A stretch of DNA of 64,000 nt. Source: Aquila chrysaetos chrysaetos (lineage: Eukaryota; Chordata; Aves; Accipitriformes; Accipitridae). Of the stretch, positions 13,001 to 25,300 are shown in pieces; position 1 is the stretch's first letter; each line of letters begins with the position of its first letter. A program made the translations under genes and the position numbers. The stretch lies in assembly GCF_900496995.4 (NCBI RefSeq), contig NC_044009.1:43981505-44045504 (forward strand), given 5' to 3'. Below the pieces are notes generated by a model. The model was given only the letters and a program-made list of their open reading frames with translations. It was not told the origin of the DNA and did not search any database.

Positions 13001-16000
13001 AAAGCACTTTGGTGCCTGGCTCTGTTGGCTGAAAAGCACCGTGCAAAAACATCAAGGTACCATCACAACTGTTTCACTTGGTGCATTGGTTTCGTCAAGG
13101 CATTTCTACTTGCATATGAGTACTATGACCTCAAACCTTTTCCTCCTTAAATTAACTTGCTAGAATTAACCAGCTACACTGCTGGGTAGACCTCAGGCCA
13201 TAAACTGCAGCCCTGGCACGCAGTTCCAATCCAGCGCTACCTGACAGCTAATTCCCGAGTGCAACACAGACGTCACTCCCAGCAGGGATCACAGCTGTTA
13301 CTACTCACCTCCAGCCTGGGAAGCACTGCCAGCCTTTGGCATCTGCTGCCAAAAGCCCCTCTAATGTTACTCAGATCAGCTAGTGCAGGGCACCCGGGGT
13401 GAGAACTGACACAGATGCAGAGGGGACTTCACACCCAGAGTAACAGTGACAAAAGAAAAATGTTGCAAGGGTGAGCATGACAGGTGAGCATTCTCAGAAA
13501 AGGAAGGGATGAAAGAAAGTAAAGGTAGGAGAGACATTAGATGAGAAAGAAATGGAAAATTAGAGTAAGCTGATGGGCAAAACGAGGTAAGTGGAACAGA
13601 ATTTGTCCCATCAGAGAGGACAGTGCTGACACTGACAGCCTAATTACCCCAGGATGTGAAGAAGCAAAGCTGGATCAACTCACTAGGTTTGCCACATACC
13701 CTGGCAATGTTATCTTTGTGTATGCATGTTAAAAAAAAAGGGTTTTGCCAAAGGAACAGTAGTGATGTGTTTGAAGATTCTTCTCCAGAATTCACTGGGG
13801 AACTGCTACTGTTTCTGTGGACATGATGGATCCTGCTCCTATAAGCTTAAATGAGATCAGGATAAAACTCGGTGAGTAAGTCTCAGTCTCTTAACTAAAT
13901 TGGAACTCGTATTCATGACGTGTCATACTAACCTAAATTTGGACAAAATATTAATTGGAAATGTCAAAATTTTTACCAATTTGGACCACTTTACTGGACT
14001 GGACACAAGTGGACAGGCCACCTTTACTTAACTCGGAAAAGAAACATATATAATTTATATGTGTTTGTTAAATAGAAAGAAAACTAAGAAGAAAGGCATC
14101 CTGAATGCCAGCCCCCTTGATCCACAGGTTCAGTTAACGTACACGTGTACAGCTGGGGATCAGCTCTTCCTTCAGATGACGAGTAAAGGTTTGCACGTGA
14201 ATCACAAAAGTCTTTTTATTTAAGTAAGTCAGCAAATGAAGCTGGGACAATGGGGAAGGTTGCCACTATATACCAACTGCAGATTCAAGAATCACTGTTA
14301 TAAAAGGAGAAGTTAATATGTCAATCACTGCCAATATAATAAAGATGAAGAACTGCTAGTACTGCAGTAACAGCTATACTGGCAACCCCTCCAAAATGGG
14401 TATTCAGCTCACACTGACAGGAGCTCTTTTGTCAGTATAGCCTAAACCAGCTCCCAGACACCGCATCAGCAAAAAGCACTTACCTGCCAGTCTAGCTGTG
14501 CCCACGCAAGGGCTTTTGCAGACAGAACTAAGACCTAATTAGGAGCCAGACTTTTTCATGTTAAAACTGACATACCAACAATGTGTCTCTGTACAGGCTA
14601 AAATTTAAACAGCAACACCTCAGCTCATTTAGCTTCCCAGAATTTTAGATTCCAACTAGTCCTGTATGAGTATGTGTGTATGTAAAATGTAAAGCATGCA
14701 AAACCACTGTAAATATTCAGTTAGCTTTTGTGCTTGGGAAGATTATACATTAACGCCAAGCAATACATTCATCACACATAACAACTTGGAAAGAAATTTG
14801 GTGCAAACAAGCAGTTGAAGGCTGTAGGAGAAAAAAAGAATGCCGCTAGAGGAGACATTCTCATCTTTTCTAACACATTTTCTGCTTTTGCATAGAGGAC
14901 AGCTTCATAAATCGATTTATATTATAAACGTCTTCAAGACATCAGGACCCAAATCTGCAAGTCTGACCACATAATTGCCAGTGCTGTTATCTCTTGCTAG
15001 AATCAGGGGACACAACCTACTTTTATTCATTACCATAATAACATTTCCTACCATGACTCCAAATCAAAGTTAGAGGGATTTAGCAGAGGAGTGAGGCTCT
15101 GCAGGATTAGTCCGAATTGAACAGAAAATGCTACATGTTTCCTTATGTATCTTTAACATCTACACAGATCATCTTTTGTTATTGAGGAAGGGACTGGATT
15201 TAGCAAGTACAACATGCAACAACAGAAATGCACTATAAAGAATCAGTTCCTCCACAGTCAGGAGTGAGAGTCAGGGTATGTGACAGAAAGAAGAGGGAGT
15301 TTACAGTGAGAACTACTGAGCACCTTGGTGACATGGCATGGGTGACAGTGTCGTCATGCAGAGAGCCTGACTTAATGGGACACAAAGGGCCAACCCCAGG
15401 GACGCAGCTTTCCCTTCAGCTAGGTGTATCCCCAAAATGAATGAGACCTCCCACATGACTTGGGCTTTGCAGGATTACAGGCAAAGTTTGGGATAAGAAG
15501 AAAGAGGACATGTTTTTTAAGACAGCTGGTAATTTTAAAATAGAAACAATTCATTGCTTCAATACTATGCAGTGAGCAGTATGTTCCCACTATTCATAAA
15601 GCACATATTCACAAGCACATAAATAAAGTGTATAATCTGCTTATTAAAATCTATTCAGACACTGATAGATCCCACACAAAGTCCGTGCCAGCAGATAAAT
15701 GTGCATGCATTTACTGTGTACATGACCTAGGAATTTGTTTATGTCTTTGCTTACCCCAACACCACTGTAAAAAGATAAAGAGGAAAAATAAAAGCAATGA
15801 ATGGTAGGTTCAGACTAAAGAGAGTTTTTAAATGGCTCTCCAGACTGGCAGCGAATGCACCTGTCACTTACTTTTATAGCACACTTAAGAAAAAAATGTG
15901 AATAAAACTCTTCTCCAAGAGTGGCACTTTTTGACTGGCTAATTACCGCTCACGTCCAGTCTGTAACACAGCTAAATTCACACGAGAGCCCCAGGGCACG

Positions 16001-16907
16001 TCTCGGTCTTCTTGCTGTGCCGAAACCACCGATGTAGGGGTGACGGCTGGGAGCAGACGAGAAGCAAGAATGCAGGTGCCTGGGGGAGGCAGCGGGGGCT
16101 CTCCTCCCCGTCCCCCACCCTTACCTGGGCAGCCTCGGGCAGGGGCACCACGGCGTTCCTCTGGCGGCCCCCCACGCGGAACTTGGCCGCCTTGTAAATC
16201 TTCCAGTAGACGAAAAGCACCACGCAGAGGGGCAGGTAGAAAGCCCCGCCGGTGGAGACGATGGTGTAGGAGGGCTCCTGGCTGACCTGGCAGCGCTCCT
16301 GCTCAGGGCTGTAGGTCTCCCCCCAGCCGAAGAGGGGGGCGAGGGAGATGGCGGCGGAGAGCGCCCAGGTGAGAGCGATCATGACATTGGAGATGCGGCG
16401 GCGGGTGAGCAGCGTGTACTCCAGGTGGCGGGTGATGGACCAGTAGCGGTCTAGGGCGATGGCAGTGACATTCCAGATGCTGGCCGTGCAGCACAGCACG
16501 TCGAAGCAGACCCACACGAGGCACAGCTCCCGGCCCAGCCGCCACCGCCGCCCAGCCGACAGCTCCTTCACCAAGCTCAGCGGCATCACCAGGGCCGCCA
16601 CCAGCACGTCCGACACCGCTGTGGAGGCCACGAGGTTGTGGGGCACCCGGTGGAAAGCCTTCACTCGCAGGATGGTCGCCAGCACCAGCAGGTTCCAGAG
16701 GAAGGTGGCCACAGTCAGGAGCACCAGCAGGGTCAGGACGAGGATGGTGAAGATGGAGAAGGGCTCCCGGCCCCTCCACGCGCTGCCGCCCACCAGCGCG
16801 GAGGCAGCCGAGGACGCGTTGCTGTCGGCGTTGGCTGACGAGGCGTTGGCACCCATGTTGGCCTGACACTGGCCCCGTGGGGTGCAGGGGCTCAGGGTCT
16901 CCGCCAT
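6749..16907 (-). CDS. HTR5B: 5-hydroxytryptamine receptor 5B, two coding exons
   Basis: Class A GPCR for serotonin in the plasma membrane; the 5-HT5 group is thought to couple to Gi/o. The CDS joins 16907..16125 and 7081..6749 on the minus strand, 371 residues from the first ATG (mouse 5-HT5B is about 370, human 5-HT5A 357, from memory). Seen in the protein: two N-terminal NAS sequons, N1.50 near residue 72, D2.50 near 100, amine-binding D3.32 at 136, DRY at 153-155, ECL2 Cys 206 paired with Cys 129, [10 protein letters not shown] at the end of TM5, CWIP at 311-314, NPLIY at 348-352, and C-terminal FVKQR. It is 5B rather than 5A because of AVVPLP before the exon junction, [14 protein letters not shown] after it, and the KQR end, as in rodent 5B. 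No frameshift or stop. An in-frame ATG at 16856 (354 residues) is an alternative start. Confidence 0.95.
7082..16124 (-). other. HTR5B: HTR5B intron 1 (about 9.0 kb)
   Basis: GT-AG intron, donor GTAAGG at 16124 and acceptor TTTTGAG at 7083-7082. I see no exon, CR1 copy or RNA gene in it. A G+C-richer patch lies around 13150-13460. A 155-codon open frame at 9928-10395 (plus) starts with GTG, has no recognisable domain and is not called a gene. Confidence 0.85.
16125..16907 (-). CDS. HTR5B: HTR5B coding exon 1 (N-terminus to start of third intracellular loop)
   Basis: Encodes residues 1-261: glycosylated N-terminus, TM1-TM5 and the start of ICL3. The donor is GCCCAG|GTAAGG, with exon end at 16125 and phase 0. 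The frame stays open upstream to a GTG at 17024, but GTG is not a credible start. ATGs at 16905-16907 and 16854-16856 both have purine at -3 and G at +4. I took the upstream one because the total length then matches rodent 5B. TM4 runs into APLFGWGE, one Leu shorter than the mammalian APLLFGWGE. Confidence 0.95.
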
Positions 16908-17368
16908 GCCCGGGACTGGAGCTCGGCCCCTCACTACTCCCGCACACGAGCGCTCTCCCCCTTCCCAGGCCGCCTCACGCCCCAGCACCGTCCCCAGCCC
17001 TGCTGCCGCGGAGCGGGAGCCCACACCGGGCCTGCCCTCAGCGGCCGCCCGCCAGGCACCGCCGCCTCAACGCGACCCGCGGCTCCGCCGGGCACCCGCT
17101 GCCGCCGGCGCCCGCCGCTCCTCACGCCCATACCGGGCGGCTGCTGCGCCGACGAGGAGGCTCGCCGGGACCGCGGCGGGAGGCAGGCAGGCACGGGGGA
17201 GGGCGGCACCGCCGCTCCCGCCCCGCCCCGGCGGCCGCCTCGGGGGCGGTGGCGGAGCCCCTCCGCGGCGGCCGGCCCGCTCCGGTGTGGCGAGGGGCGC
17301 CGCCTCCGCCGCCTTCTCCCCGCGGCCCCCGTGGGGCTGCCGGACACCCGCTTCTCCCCACAGACCCC

Positions 17369-17580
17369 GTGAGGCGGCGGGACACCCCCTTCTCCCCCCG
17401 TGAGGCGGCGGGACACCCCCTTCCCTTCACGGCCCCCGTGAGGCGGCGGGACACCCCCTTCCCTTCACGGCCCCCGTGAGGCGGCGGGACACCCCCTTCC
17501 CTTCACGGCCCCCGTGAGGCGGCGGGACACCCCCTTCCCTTCACGGCCCCCGTGAGGCGGCGGGACACCCGTCTCTCCTC
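17369..17580. repeat. 38-bp G/C-rich minisatellite, about 5.5 units
   Basis: The motif GTGAGGCGGCGGGACAC begins at 17369, 17400, 17438, 17476, 17514 and 17552. The last four spacings are exactly 38 bp, and the first unit is 31 bp. Middle units are nearly identical and include CCCCCTTCCCTTCACGGC; the last unit diverges (CCCGTCTCTCCTC). The minus strand carries runs of 3-5 G per unit. It lies about 0.45-0.7 kb upstream of the HTR5B start codon. Confidence 0.95.
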
Positions 17581-20500
17581 ACGGCCCGCGCCCGCCATGT
17601 TCCCCTCAGCGCTCCGCCAGAGCGTCGCCTGGCCTCGAGCAAGCGGCCCCTTCCCGCCGCAGCCGGCAAGGTTGGTGACGGTTTTAGCACTGAAGAGGAG
17701 TCGTTTCTAGGCTGCAGCATTTAAAAGGGAATCTTTCCAGTTTAAAAAAAAATAAAAATCTCTGAAATTCTCTTAAATTTTTAAGTGGCCATGAACATCT
17801 CCAGCTTTACATGTTTCAGGGGAGGTTTACGGCAGTTTCTTTACTACGGGTACGTGCCCAGCCTCTGAAAACGCGCCCTTGTCCTGTCCTTTTCCAGTAA
17901 CTACCCTGGAAATCAAGATGTTTCAAAAGTAATTTTAAACCTGTTACAAAACCTGTTTCAAAGTCTGTAATAGATGTTAACAGGGTGGTACACATAGAGG
18001 AGACACAGCGATGAGCTTTGTCACTTTCTGAGTAATAAACAGTGACAAGTACTGTGACAGGATCATATAGCAACCTGCGTATTATATTTAAGGTGTGTTT
18101 AAGGTATTATGTCTAAGGTCTTTGGGAGGTATCCTTTATCCCAGCCTACTTTCATTCCTCAGGTCCTTCACAACCCGTAATCTGCATTTCCAACCGCTTT
18201 GTTTCCCCTTAGTCTGTTACCAGGACAATTTCAGTGAGAGTTACTGGACAAAACACAGGCTCTTTTTCCTTACCAGATCATTTGGTGCTGTTGAGAGATC
18301 TCCAATGGGGTTTGAAGCTGTTGAGAGTCAGAAAAGAAGATCAAAGAAGGTCAGTGGCGTTTTTTCCCTTGCAAATAGCAGCACACCTACAATCACAGAC
18401 TGTAACAGGGCAGGGTTTGGGGACAGGAGATTGGTTGCTCATTTTTGAGGTAGAGGACTCTTTTCTGGGTCAGAATAGTCCTGTCTAAATGAATGTTGCT
18501 CAAATCAATGTTCTTCGCTTGCATTCACGTTCACTGAAGAAACAGCACCATCTGACAAAACACAGACCTCTCACAGCACCGTTACGTTACCCACAGCAAG
18601 GAGGGTCCAGCTTGCTTTACTCAGGGTTCCCAACTTCAAAAGCTGGAACAATGATGAAATATTACAGAAATGTAAGACAATGACTGTAGTCATAATAACC
18701 AGGCTGTTTTGTTGGTTAACTTTTGGATGCCACTTCACTCACCAGATGAACAGTAAAGCAAATAAATCCTTTCCCAGGCTCTTAAATGCAGATATGATTT
18801 TAATTGTTCTTTCCTGCAATAATTCTAACAAGTGCTGTAGTGTAAGCCAGCAGCAAAGAGAAAACTATCTGCATTACTTACCAGATTTTATTATTAGGAG
18901 AAAAGGACTTCTGAGTGCCAAATGTCTCGCATTTTGCCACTTGAGCTTGCAATAGGCAGAATCTGACAGAGCTTGTCAAGAAAAGCCTTTTCACAATACT
19001 GCTGCAAGTTAAGCCTAAAGCGGCATCTGAAACAATTAGAGACTGGTAAAAAATTGTCAGGGTTGGCAGACAGCACGTGACTGCTTCACAAGGAACTTGG
19101 TATGCTTTGTCTTTATATTGCTCCTTTCTAATTTGTGTCTCGTTTTGTGAGTTAATGCCACTTTTAAAATGCCAGGTAGAGAATTACTGAACAACATTTT
19201 AATCCTTTAAAAGGCACCCAGACCTAAAAGCAGTAAGGGAAACAAGCAGATAAAAAAGCCCTTTAACTTCTAAATGTTTCAACAATTGTCAGTCCAATTC
19301 TGTGAACTTAATAAAGGAATAGAAGAATCTTGTTACAATTTGAGTAACTCAGCTATTAAAGAAAGACTGCAAACAAACAAACAAAACTCAGACTAACTGC
19401 ACAGTTTAATATTTAGGGACCCAAATGGGCCAGCATATGATCTGTTTGTTCCTGCTCCTGCAGGAAATGAGGTGGTCTTTTTTCTTGTGTGAGGGTACTT
19501 CATTTGTGAGTTGCAGACTATGTGTGGGCCACCATTAAAGCAGCCCAGATGATCTCAAAATCTTCCTCTCCTAGAAGCCGTGTGTCCCATCCCTCTACTC
19601 CTATTTATTATGTATATGTGCCACATCCTGATAGTTACATTACAATTCAGACATCAAATGCATTGAAATCTCCTACTTTTTCCTCCCGCTTGGCTGAAAT
19701 AACCTAGTCTTATAGTACAGAGGCTTGAATAAAGTCTCAAAGGGATTTATTTTTTCTTGATAATTACTCCACTGCTGTCTTGTCCTGTGAATGCAAAGGC
19801 TTAGTGCTCCTCAAAGATTGCTATGGCAACACATTACAATGTCTCAGAAACCAGGGTATACTTTGAAAAAAAGAGGGAATTTTAAAAAATGAGGAGACTG
19901 GCATGTATTCATGTACTCTAAAGAACAGAAAAGCAAATAAATAAAAAAATAAAAAAAAAAAGAAAGAGACAAAACAAAACTAAAACACACTTTTCTTTTA
20001 CTGAAACTAAAGGAGGACCTAGTTTACTTTTATGTACAGTTACAGTATTACAAGTTGCTGTCATGTCAGAGTGCAATGAAAACAATTAAAATCCTTTGTT
20101 TCATTCACTGATACTTTTCAATGACTTCAGAAACTACAGTCTGCATCTTCACAGTTACTTCTTACAACGAAGTATGGCAGTGTGTATCCTGAAAAGATAA
20201 CCGATATCACCAACTGTTTCATTACTCTTAAAATAAGTAAATAAGTGTGTGACTAAGGACCTGGAGCTAGATAACAGAATTAACAGTAAATACAAAATGA
20301 CATCATCTTTCCATCTGGAAGTTTAGAGCTTTGTGGGCTGAGAAGTCTGAAGGATGCAAAACACAAAAAGTTGGAAAATAGTAATCTGCTTATAAGTCTA
20401 GGAGTAGAAATACTTTACATCTTCCTTTGCATCTCTTCTCATTTTTCCCTGGTGACCTGAGCACTGCTGAGAAAAGGACTTGTGACAGAGGTGAGGAATT

Positions 20501-21591
20501 GCAAAACATTTCCTAGTACTTACCACCTTACCAAACACCACCTGCAAAACTCACTCTTCTGGCTGCTGACGTTGAAATTAATCTCCTCAGACTCAGTCTT
20601 GTCATAATTATATTCTTTTCTGTCACTCTAAAAGTTCTTAACTTAGCTTAACCCTCCCCGCATCCTTGTAATTCCTGTCCAAGCTCCCCTTTGTACAGTT
20701 GTGTAAAGAACAGTCTGTTTTCACCAGACAGCAGCTACCCAGGCCCACTTCATTATAGCTCTCTCCATTTTCAAGCACCTTCAAGGACAGCATGCTGCTT
20801 AGGAACAGCTTTGGAGGATGATGATTCATCCAGATAACAGAATTTCAACTCATTATGTGAAGTGATGCTGTACTTTTATAGCAAATATATAAAATTTAAA
20901 TATAGTTTACATTTTTCAGAAGTTTGCTTTTAGCTGTTAGAGATAGAAGCACATTATTTTTAGACTGTTATAAAGGGACTACACTGAACTTCACTGTTTT
21001 GACTCATTTTCCATTTTTTTTTTTATATCTAAAATCCTATGAGAGCTTCTAGTAGATGCAATTTTATTCCATCTTCTGTTCTCTGCTAGCTCTTTAACAG
21101 AAAACCAGCCTCCTTTATAAAGCATTTTTCAGAAAACTCGGTTATATAAACCCTGCAATTAACTTGATAAATATCTAAAAAAAAAATTCAGCTCAAGGGA
21201 AAAACAAACCCTCAAAAGCCTTTTGACAGCTAGTTCCATATTTTTGTGATTGAAAATGTGATGGAGAATCCAGATGTCACATAAATCCTCGCTAGTATTG
21301 ATTTTATTAATAATAATGAGCAAATCTTTGACAGAATAAGTTCCATTCAAATATCAGCTTTATGTAACCTATGAGGATGCGAGCCACTAAGTGCAAGGTT
21401 TTCAAACACAAGGGGTACTCAGCAAAGATCTGTATACCTGCATGAATTAGGTTTGCCACAGGGACATGTGCATGTATTTTAACAGATAATGAGCCCTAGT
21501 ACAGCTAAGGCCAAAACATGAGTATAAAGGGGATTATATAGTAGCAGGTTTGCTAAGATCAGGCTTTCCTCCTGTTAGAGCGGCCACATAA

Positions 21592-21604
21592 CCCCCCCCC
21601 CCCC
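21592..21604. repeat. C13 homopolymer
   Basis: Thirteen consecutive C on the plus strand in intergenic DNA; prone to length error and polymorphism. Confidence 0.9.
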
Positions 21605-22238
21605 AACTAATAAACTATAATTGAGTAAATCTAATTTGTTTGACCTTGACTATTGGCTTCTGCTATTGCCAATAATCTTGAGGAGGAGCCAGAATTTTGG
21701 TGTGGTTTTTTTGTTTTTTTTTTTTTTTAAATTATTATTTTGACTATGTACAAGACGTGGGCTTTCCACTTGCGAATTTTAATATTTTTAAGTGTCAGAT
21801 TCAAAGTTATTTAGGAATCCATATCCACTGATTTCTATTTTAACTGGTGTCCAAGGAAGTTGCAGTGCCCAAATGCTTTGGATTCTCGTTCTAGCTCACT
21901 TCAAACACGTGCAGCAACTCTTCACATTTGTCTTAACTTTGCTGGAAACAGACTTCCTTCCTTGGACAAAGTGTTCACAAAACATTCCCCATATGAGCCA
22001 CTGATTACTACTAATTAACTCCACTGCCATTATAATGTGAATGTAAAGCAAGGCCTTTGTATTAATTTATCGTGACTACAAGGCTGGAATGCATGTGTGT
22101 GGTTTACTTCTCTGTGCAATACTTCTGAATAGACAAGTTTCATACCCATACTCAAAGAAAGAATTCTTTGAATGAGTTTAAGATTAATGAAAACCTGTAT
22201 ACCTTATTGATTAGTTTGCACCTGAAATAGCACTGGTG

Positions 22239-22303
22239 TGGCCTCATCTTGAGTAGATGATCAGTGTAGGTCCCTTCCAACTGAAAATACTCTATTCTAT
22301 TCT
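22239..22303 (+). mobile_element. Short CR1 LINE 3' fragment
   Basis: The phrase GGTCCCTTCCAACTGAAAA followed by repeated TATTCTATTCTG is the degraded form of the CR1 3' terminus. Only about 65 bp is recognisable, and the 5' side fades out. Confidence 0.6.
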
Positions 22304-25300
22304 GTATCCTGATTTACAAATAATCCCTTGCTGAATTTATGTAGAAAGTGGGACAAAAAATTATGGAGAGTTTACATAAAGTTATAGTAGCACATACGTG
22401 CAAAGCACTAGACAAAGATTTGCAAAATTTTGCAATGAAGTGGAAAATACAATGTTTAAATAATAATTTAGCACTCATATAGTTTTGTTACAGGCCATCT
22501 GCTGCTATGGCTTAGTACAGGTCAAGGATTCTTTTTCTACTATTAAAGAATTATTACTTCTTTTAGTACTACAAGCCATTTGGCTAACTTTTCTTCTGCC
22601 ACAATTAAGAGAGGAATGTAAAGATATCACTGAATACAACTTCTATGGAAAAATGAAGTTGCTTTATGGTTTTTTTTGCCTTTTTTTTAAAAGCAATGTA
22701 ATTTTAGGGTTGCATTTATGCTCTCAAATTACATTGTGTAGGTATTAGTGTTACTATGCACCCTTCATAAATTCATTCTCAGGTCTCTTAATTACAGAAA
22801 GGTGCAGGGCAGAACTTACTTGCTACTCAAGCCTGTTTTCACTTTCCATACAGAAAGGGTTTTATTAATTAGAAGTGACAATATATCAAGAACATTTATC
22901 CGGAGCTTAAAAGGAAGTCGCAATAGCTCCTACAAATTCACATGGTCTGTCAACCCCTATAAGTGAACATCTAGGTTTAGTTATGTAGAGTAACACATTT
23001 AATATTCTTGTAATTATCAACATTCATAGGTGATTGCAACCACTCATAGAGGAGCTCAGAAAGCCCTGGGTGGCTGAACATCTTCAGATGACAGCAAAAA
23101 CAGAGAGGAGCACTTGGAAGAAGTTTCACAACTGTCATACAAGATTTTGCAGAGCCTATGATTTTCTTCTTTTTAATTCCTACCAACTGGGAAAAAATAG
23201 TAGATAGTTATGTTTTTCAGTGTTGTACCTTCCCAAACATTTTTGTAAGATGGACTGCTATTGTAGAGTATGCTGAGATTTTTTTTTGAAAGGTGAATGC
23301 AGTTCTTAAGCTGGATGACACCAATATAACAAAGTGACTGTGTGTCTAGACAGCACCCCGATTTTCCATTTGTCTTCCATTCTCTTAATGGCATCCTTCC
23401 TCTACCTCTCCTCACAACTCCGTATCAAAAGTTTATCGTGGTGGCTAAGAGGAGGAAAAAAAGGTAATCTCTTCCTCATGTGGCTGTGCAATAAAGAGAT
23501 TTGACACAAGCAACATTATAGTATTTATGACTTTGATGCAAGCCAGCAAATTTTTCAGAAGCAAAGAGCATTCCAGTTAGAGAGGCTGGATTTTTATTTT
23601 CACGACTCAACATCTTCTATAAATCTAGAGCAAACAAAAGCATCAGAAACAGTTGCATGAATTCTCCTGTCAAGCCAAGCAGCTAAAATCCTGAGGAAAT
23701 CAAGCTAGTAGAGCAAAAGTCAAGAGCAGAGACAGACTTTATTCTGCATGCCTAGCCAGTTGATTCTAGGCTTCTTTCAGCATTGTTATTTTAGTCTGAA
23801 CCCCCCCCCAACCAACCCACCTTTTAAGGGCTAGTAACTGGCTCTTTTCTAGTTGCTAGGTTTTTAGATCTCTGCAAAATCCCTTGTAAGTTCTGGGGGT
23901 TTGAAGTGACTGGAGAACTATCTCCTAAACAGGACTAGTGGGAAACCTAAAAACTAAGTCGCAGACCTATGCTGTATCCTGTCAGTACCCTGCCTTCCTT
24001 CACAGTGTGAAGAAACTAGAGAACTCTACTAAAAAAAATTTTTTTTTTTAATCATATAGTTCTTTTCACCCTTCTGTGAGAGCTTGTTTCCCCTGAGCCT
24101 TAGATTACTGGCTTGAAAGCAAATCATTAGAGTATCTAAAGCTTTGGTAGCTAACTTAAATTGAGTCATCAACTCATACATGAAACAAAAAGGCTAATTA
24201 CTGCCAAAATATAAACATACTTATTTACAGCAGACCTAAATAGATAATATCTTATCCAGTTCTCAAGTATTCTTGCTCTACACTGTCAATAAACATGCCC
24301 TCTACCTGTGACATTCATCCTGAAAAATTTGATGACAACACTTTCTGACTAGTCTTGTGCTTGTCTATAACTTGGCAGCATTATGGGCAGAGGAAACTCA
24401 TATCATGACAAGATTTTTTATGATTATGAGCAGTAGCTCAGCAATGGAATTTTCCTTTATGGGCCTGTTCCAAGAACTGTCAAAAAAAATCTTCCAGTTC
24501 AAGCAGGACAGTTTTGATCACCCCCTTAAGTGGTTTAAAGAGTCCAATTTCTTTGTCAAGGTTCTCAGAGAAAGAAGGTAATTTCTCAAGGCACACAATA
24601 TTAGTCCCCAACCTATCAGTCACTGTTATGAGACAAGCCTTGAGAGTCTGATGGCTGAGGTCTATTAACTGCTCACAAGATTGATAACAGGGTAAGTTGC
24701 AAAGGAAACGTTAGATTTCCAATCAGTTTGACAATCTTTTAAACTTCTTGCAATACCATAGTAGAATAGATGCTGCCTGATACACACAGATATTTCATCA
24801 GAAATTATTTTTCATTTATGATTCCATAAACAAAGAGAAAGGTAACTGCATCTGCACAGTCGAGGAAGCTGAAGCCTTTCCCTTTCAATTCCCACTTAGT
24901 CTTAGCTCGGGAATTTCTCTTCTGCTTAATCAGGAAATTACAGTGTAAAATAGCAGACTATGTAGTTACTACAGACTGTGCAGCCATTATACATCTATAA
25001 TGTTAAAGTAACAGTGTTAACTTTTTTTTTTTTTAGGGTAAGCTAGTACTACTCTAGAGCAATACCATCCAGTCTTTTCCATCTCCTAGATGAAATTATT
25101 TCAAAGATTTGTTACATATTCTTGATATATAAGTAAATGCAAACCAAATATACCAGGGAGGAGTTGTGCAGTCTTGTGCCAAACCCGTATTTTTCAGTTG
25201 TCCTCATAACGGACTTTAGAAATTGACAGTGCCTCAACTCTTCCAAAGAAAAAACTAGGTGGAACTGGAGGTTGTCTAGCTGCTGAGAAAGCAGTCAGCC

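Larger units (their letters stand above)
16125..17650. promoter_or_regulatory. HTR5B: CpG island over HTR5B exon 1 and upstream promoter region
   Basis: Strongly G+C- and CpG-rich from the exon 1 donor to about 17650, dropping abruptly to AT-rich DNA on both sides. The transcription start presumably lies within about 16910-17600. No TATA box stands out. The island contains the 38-bp minisatellite. Confidence 0.75.

Noticed and set aside
16908..17024. Extension of HTR5B to the start of its open frame
   Set aside because: The first codon is GTG, not ATG; the first in-frame ATG is at 16907.
16877..17479. 200-codon plus-strand open frame antisense to the HTR5B start
   Set aside because: Pro/Arg/Ala-rich shadow of the CpG island that runs into the minisatellite, whose 38-bp period is not a multiple of three.
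17369..17580. CRISPR-like array of regularly spaced repeats
   Set aside because: The whole 38-bp unit repeats with no unique spacers, and the context is a vertebrate CpG island; it is a minisatellite.
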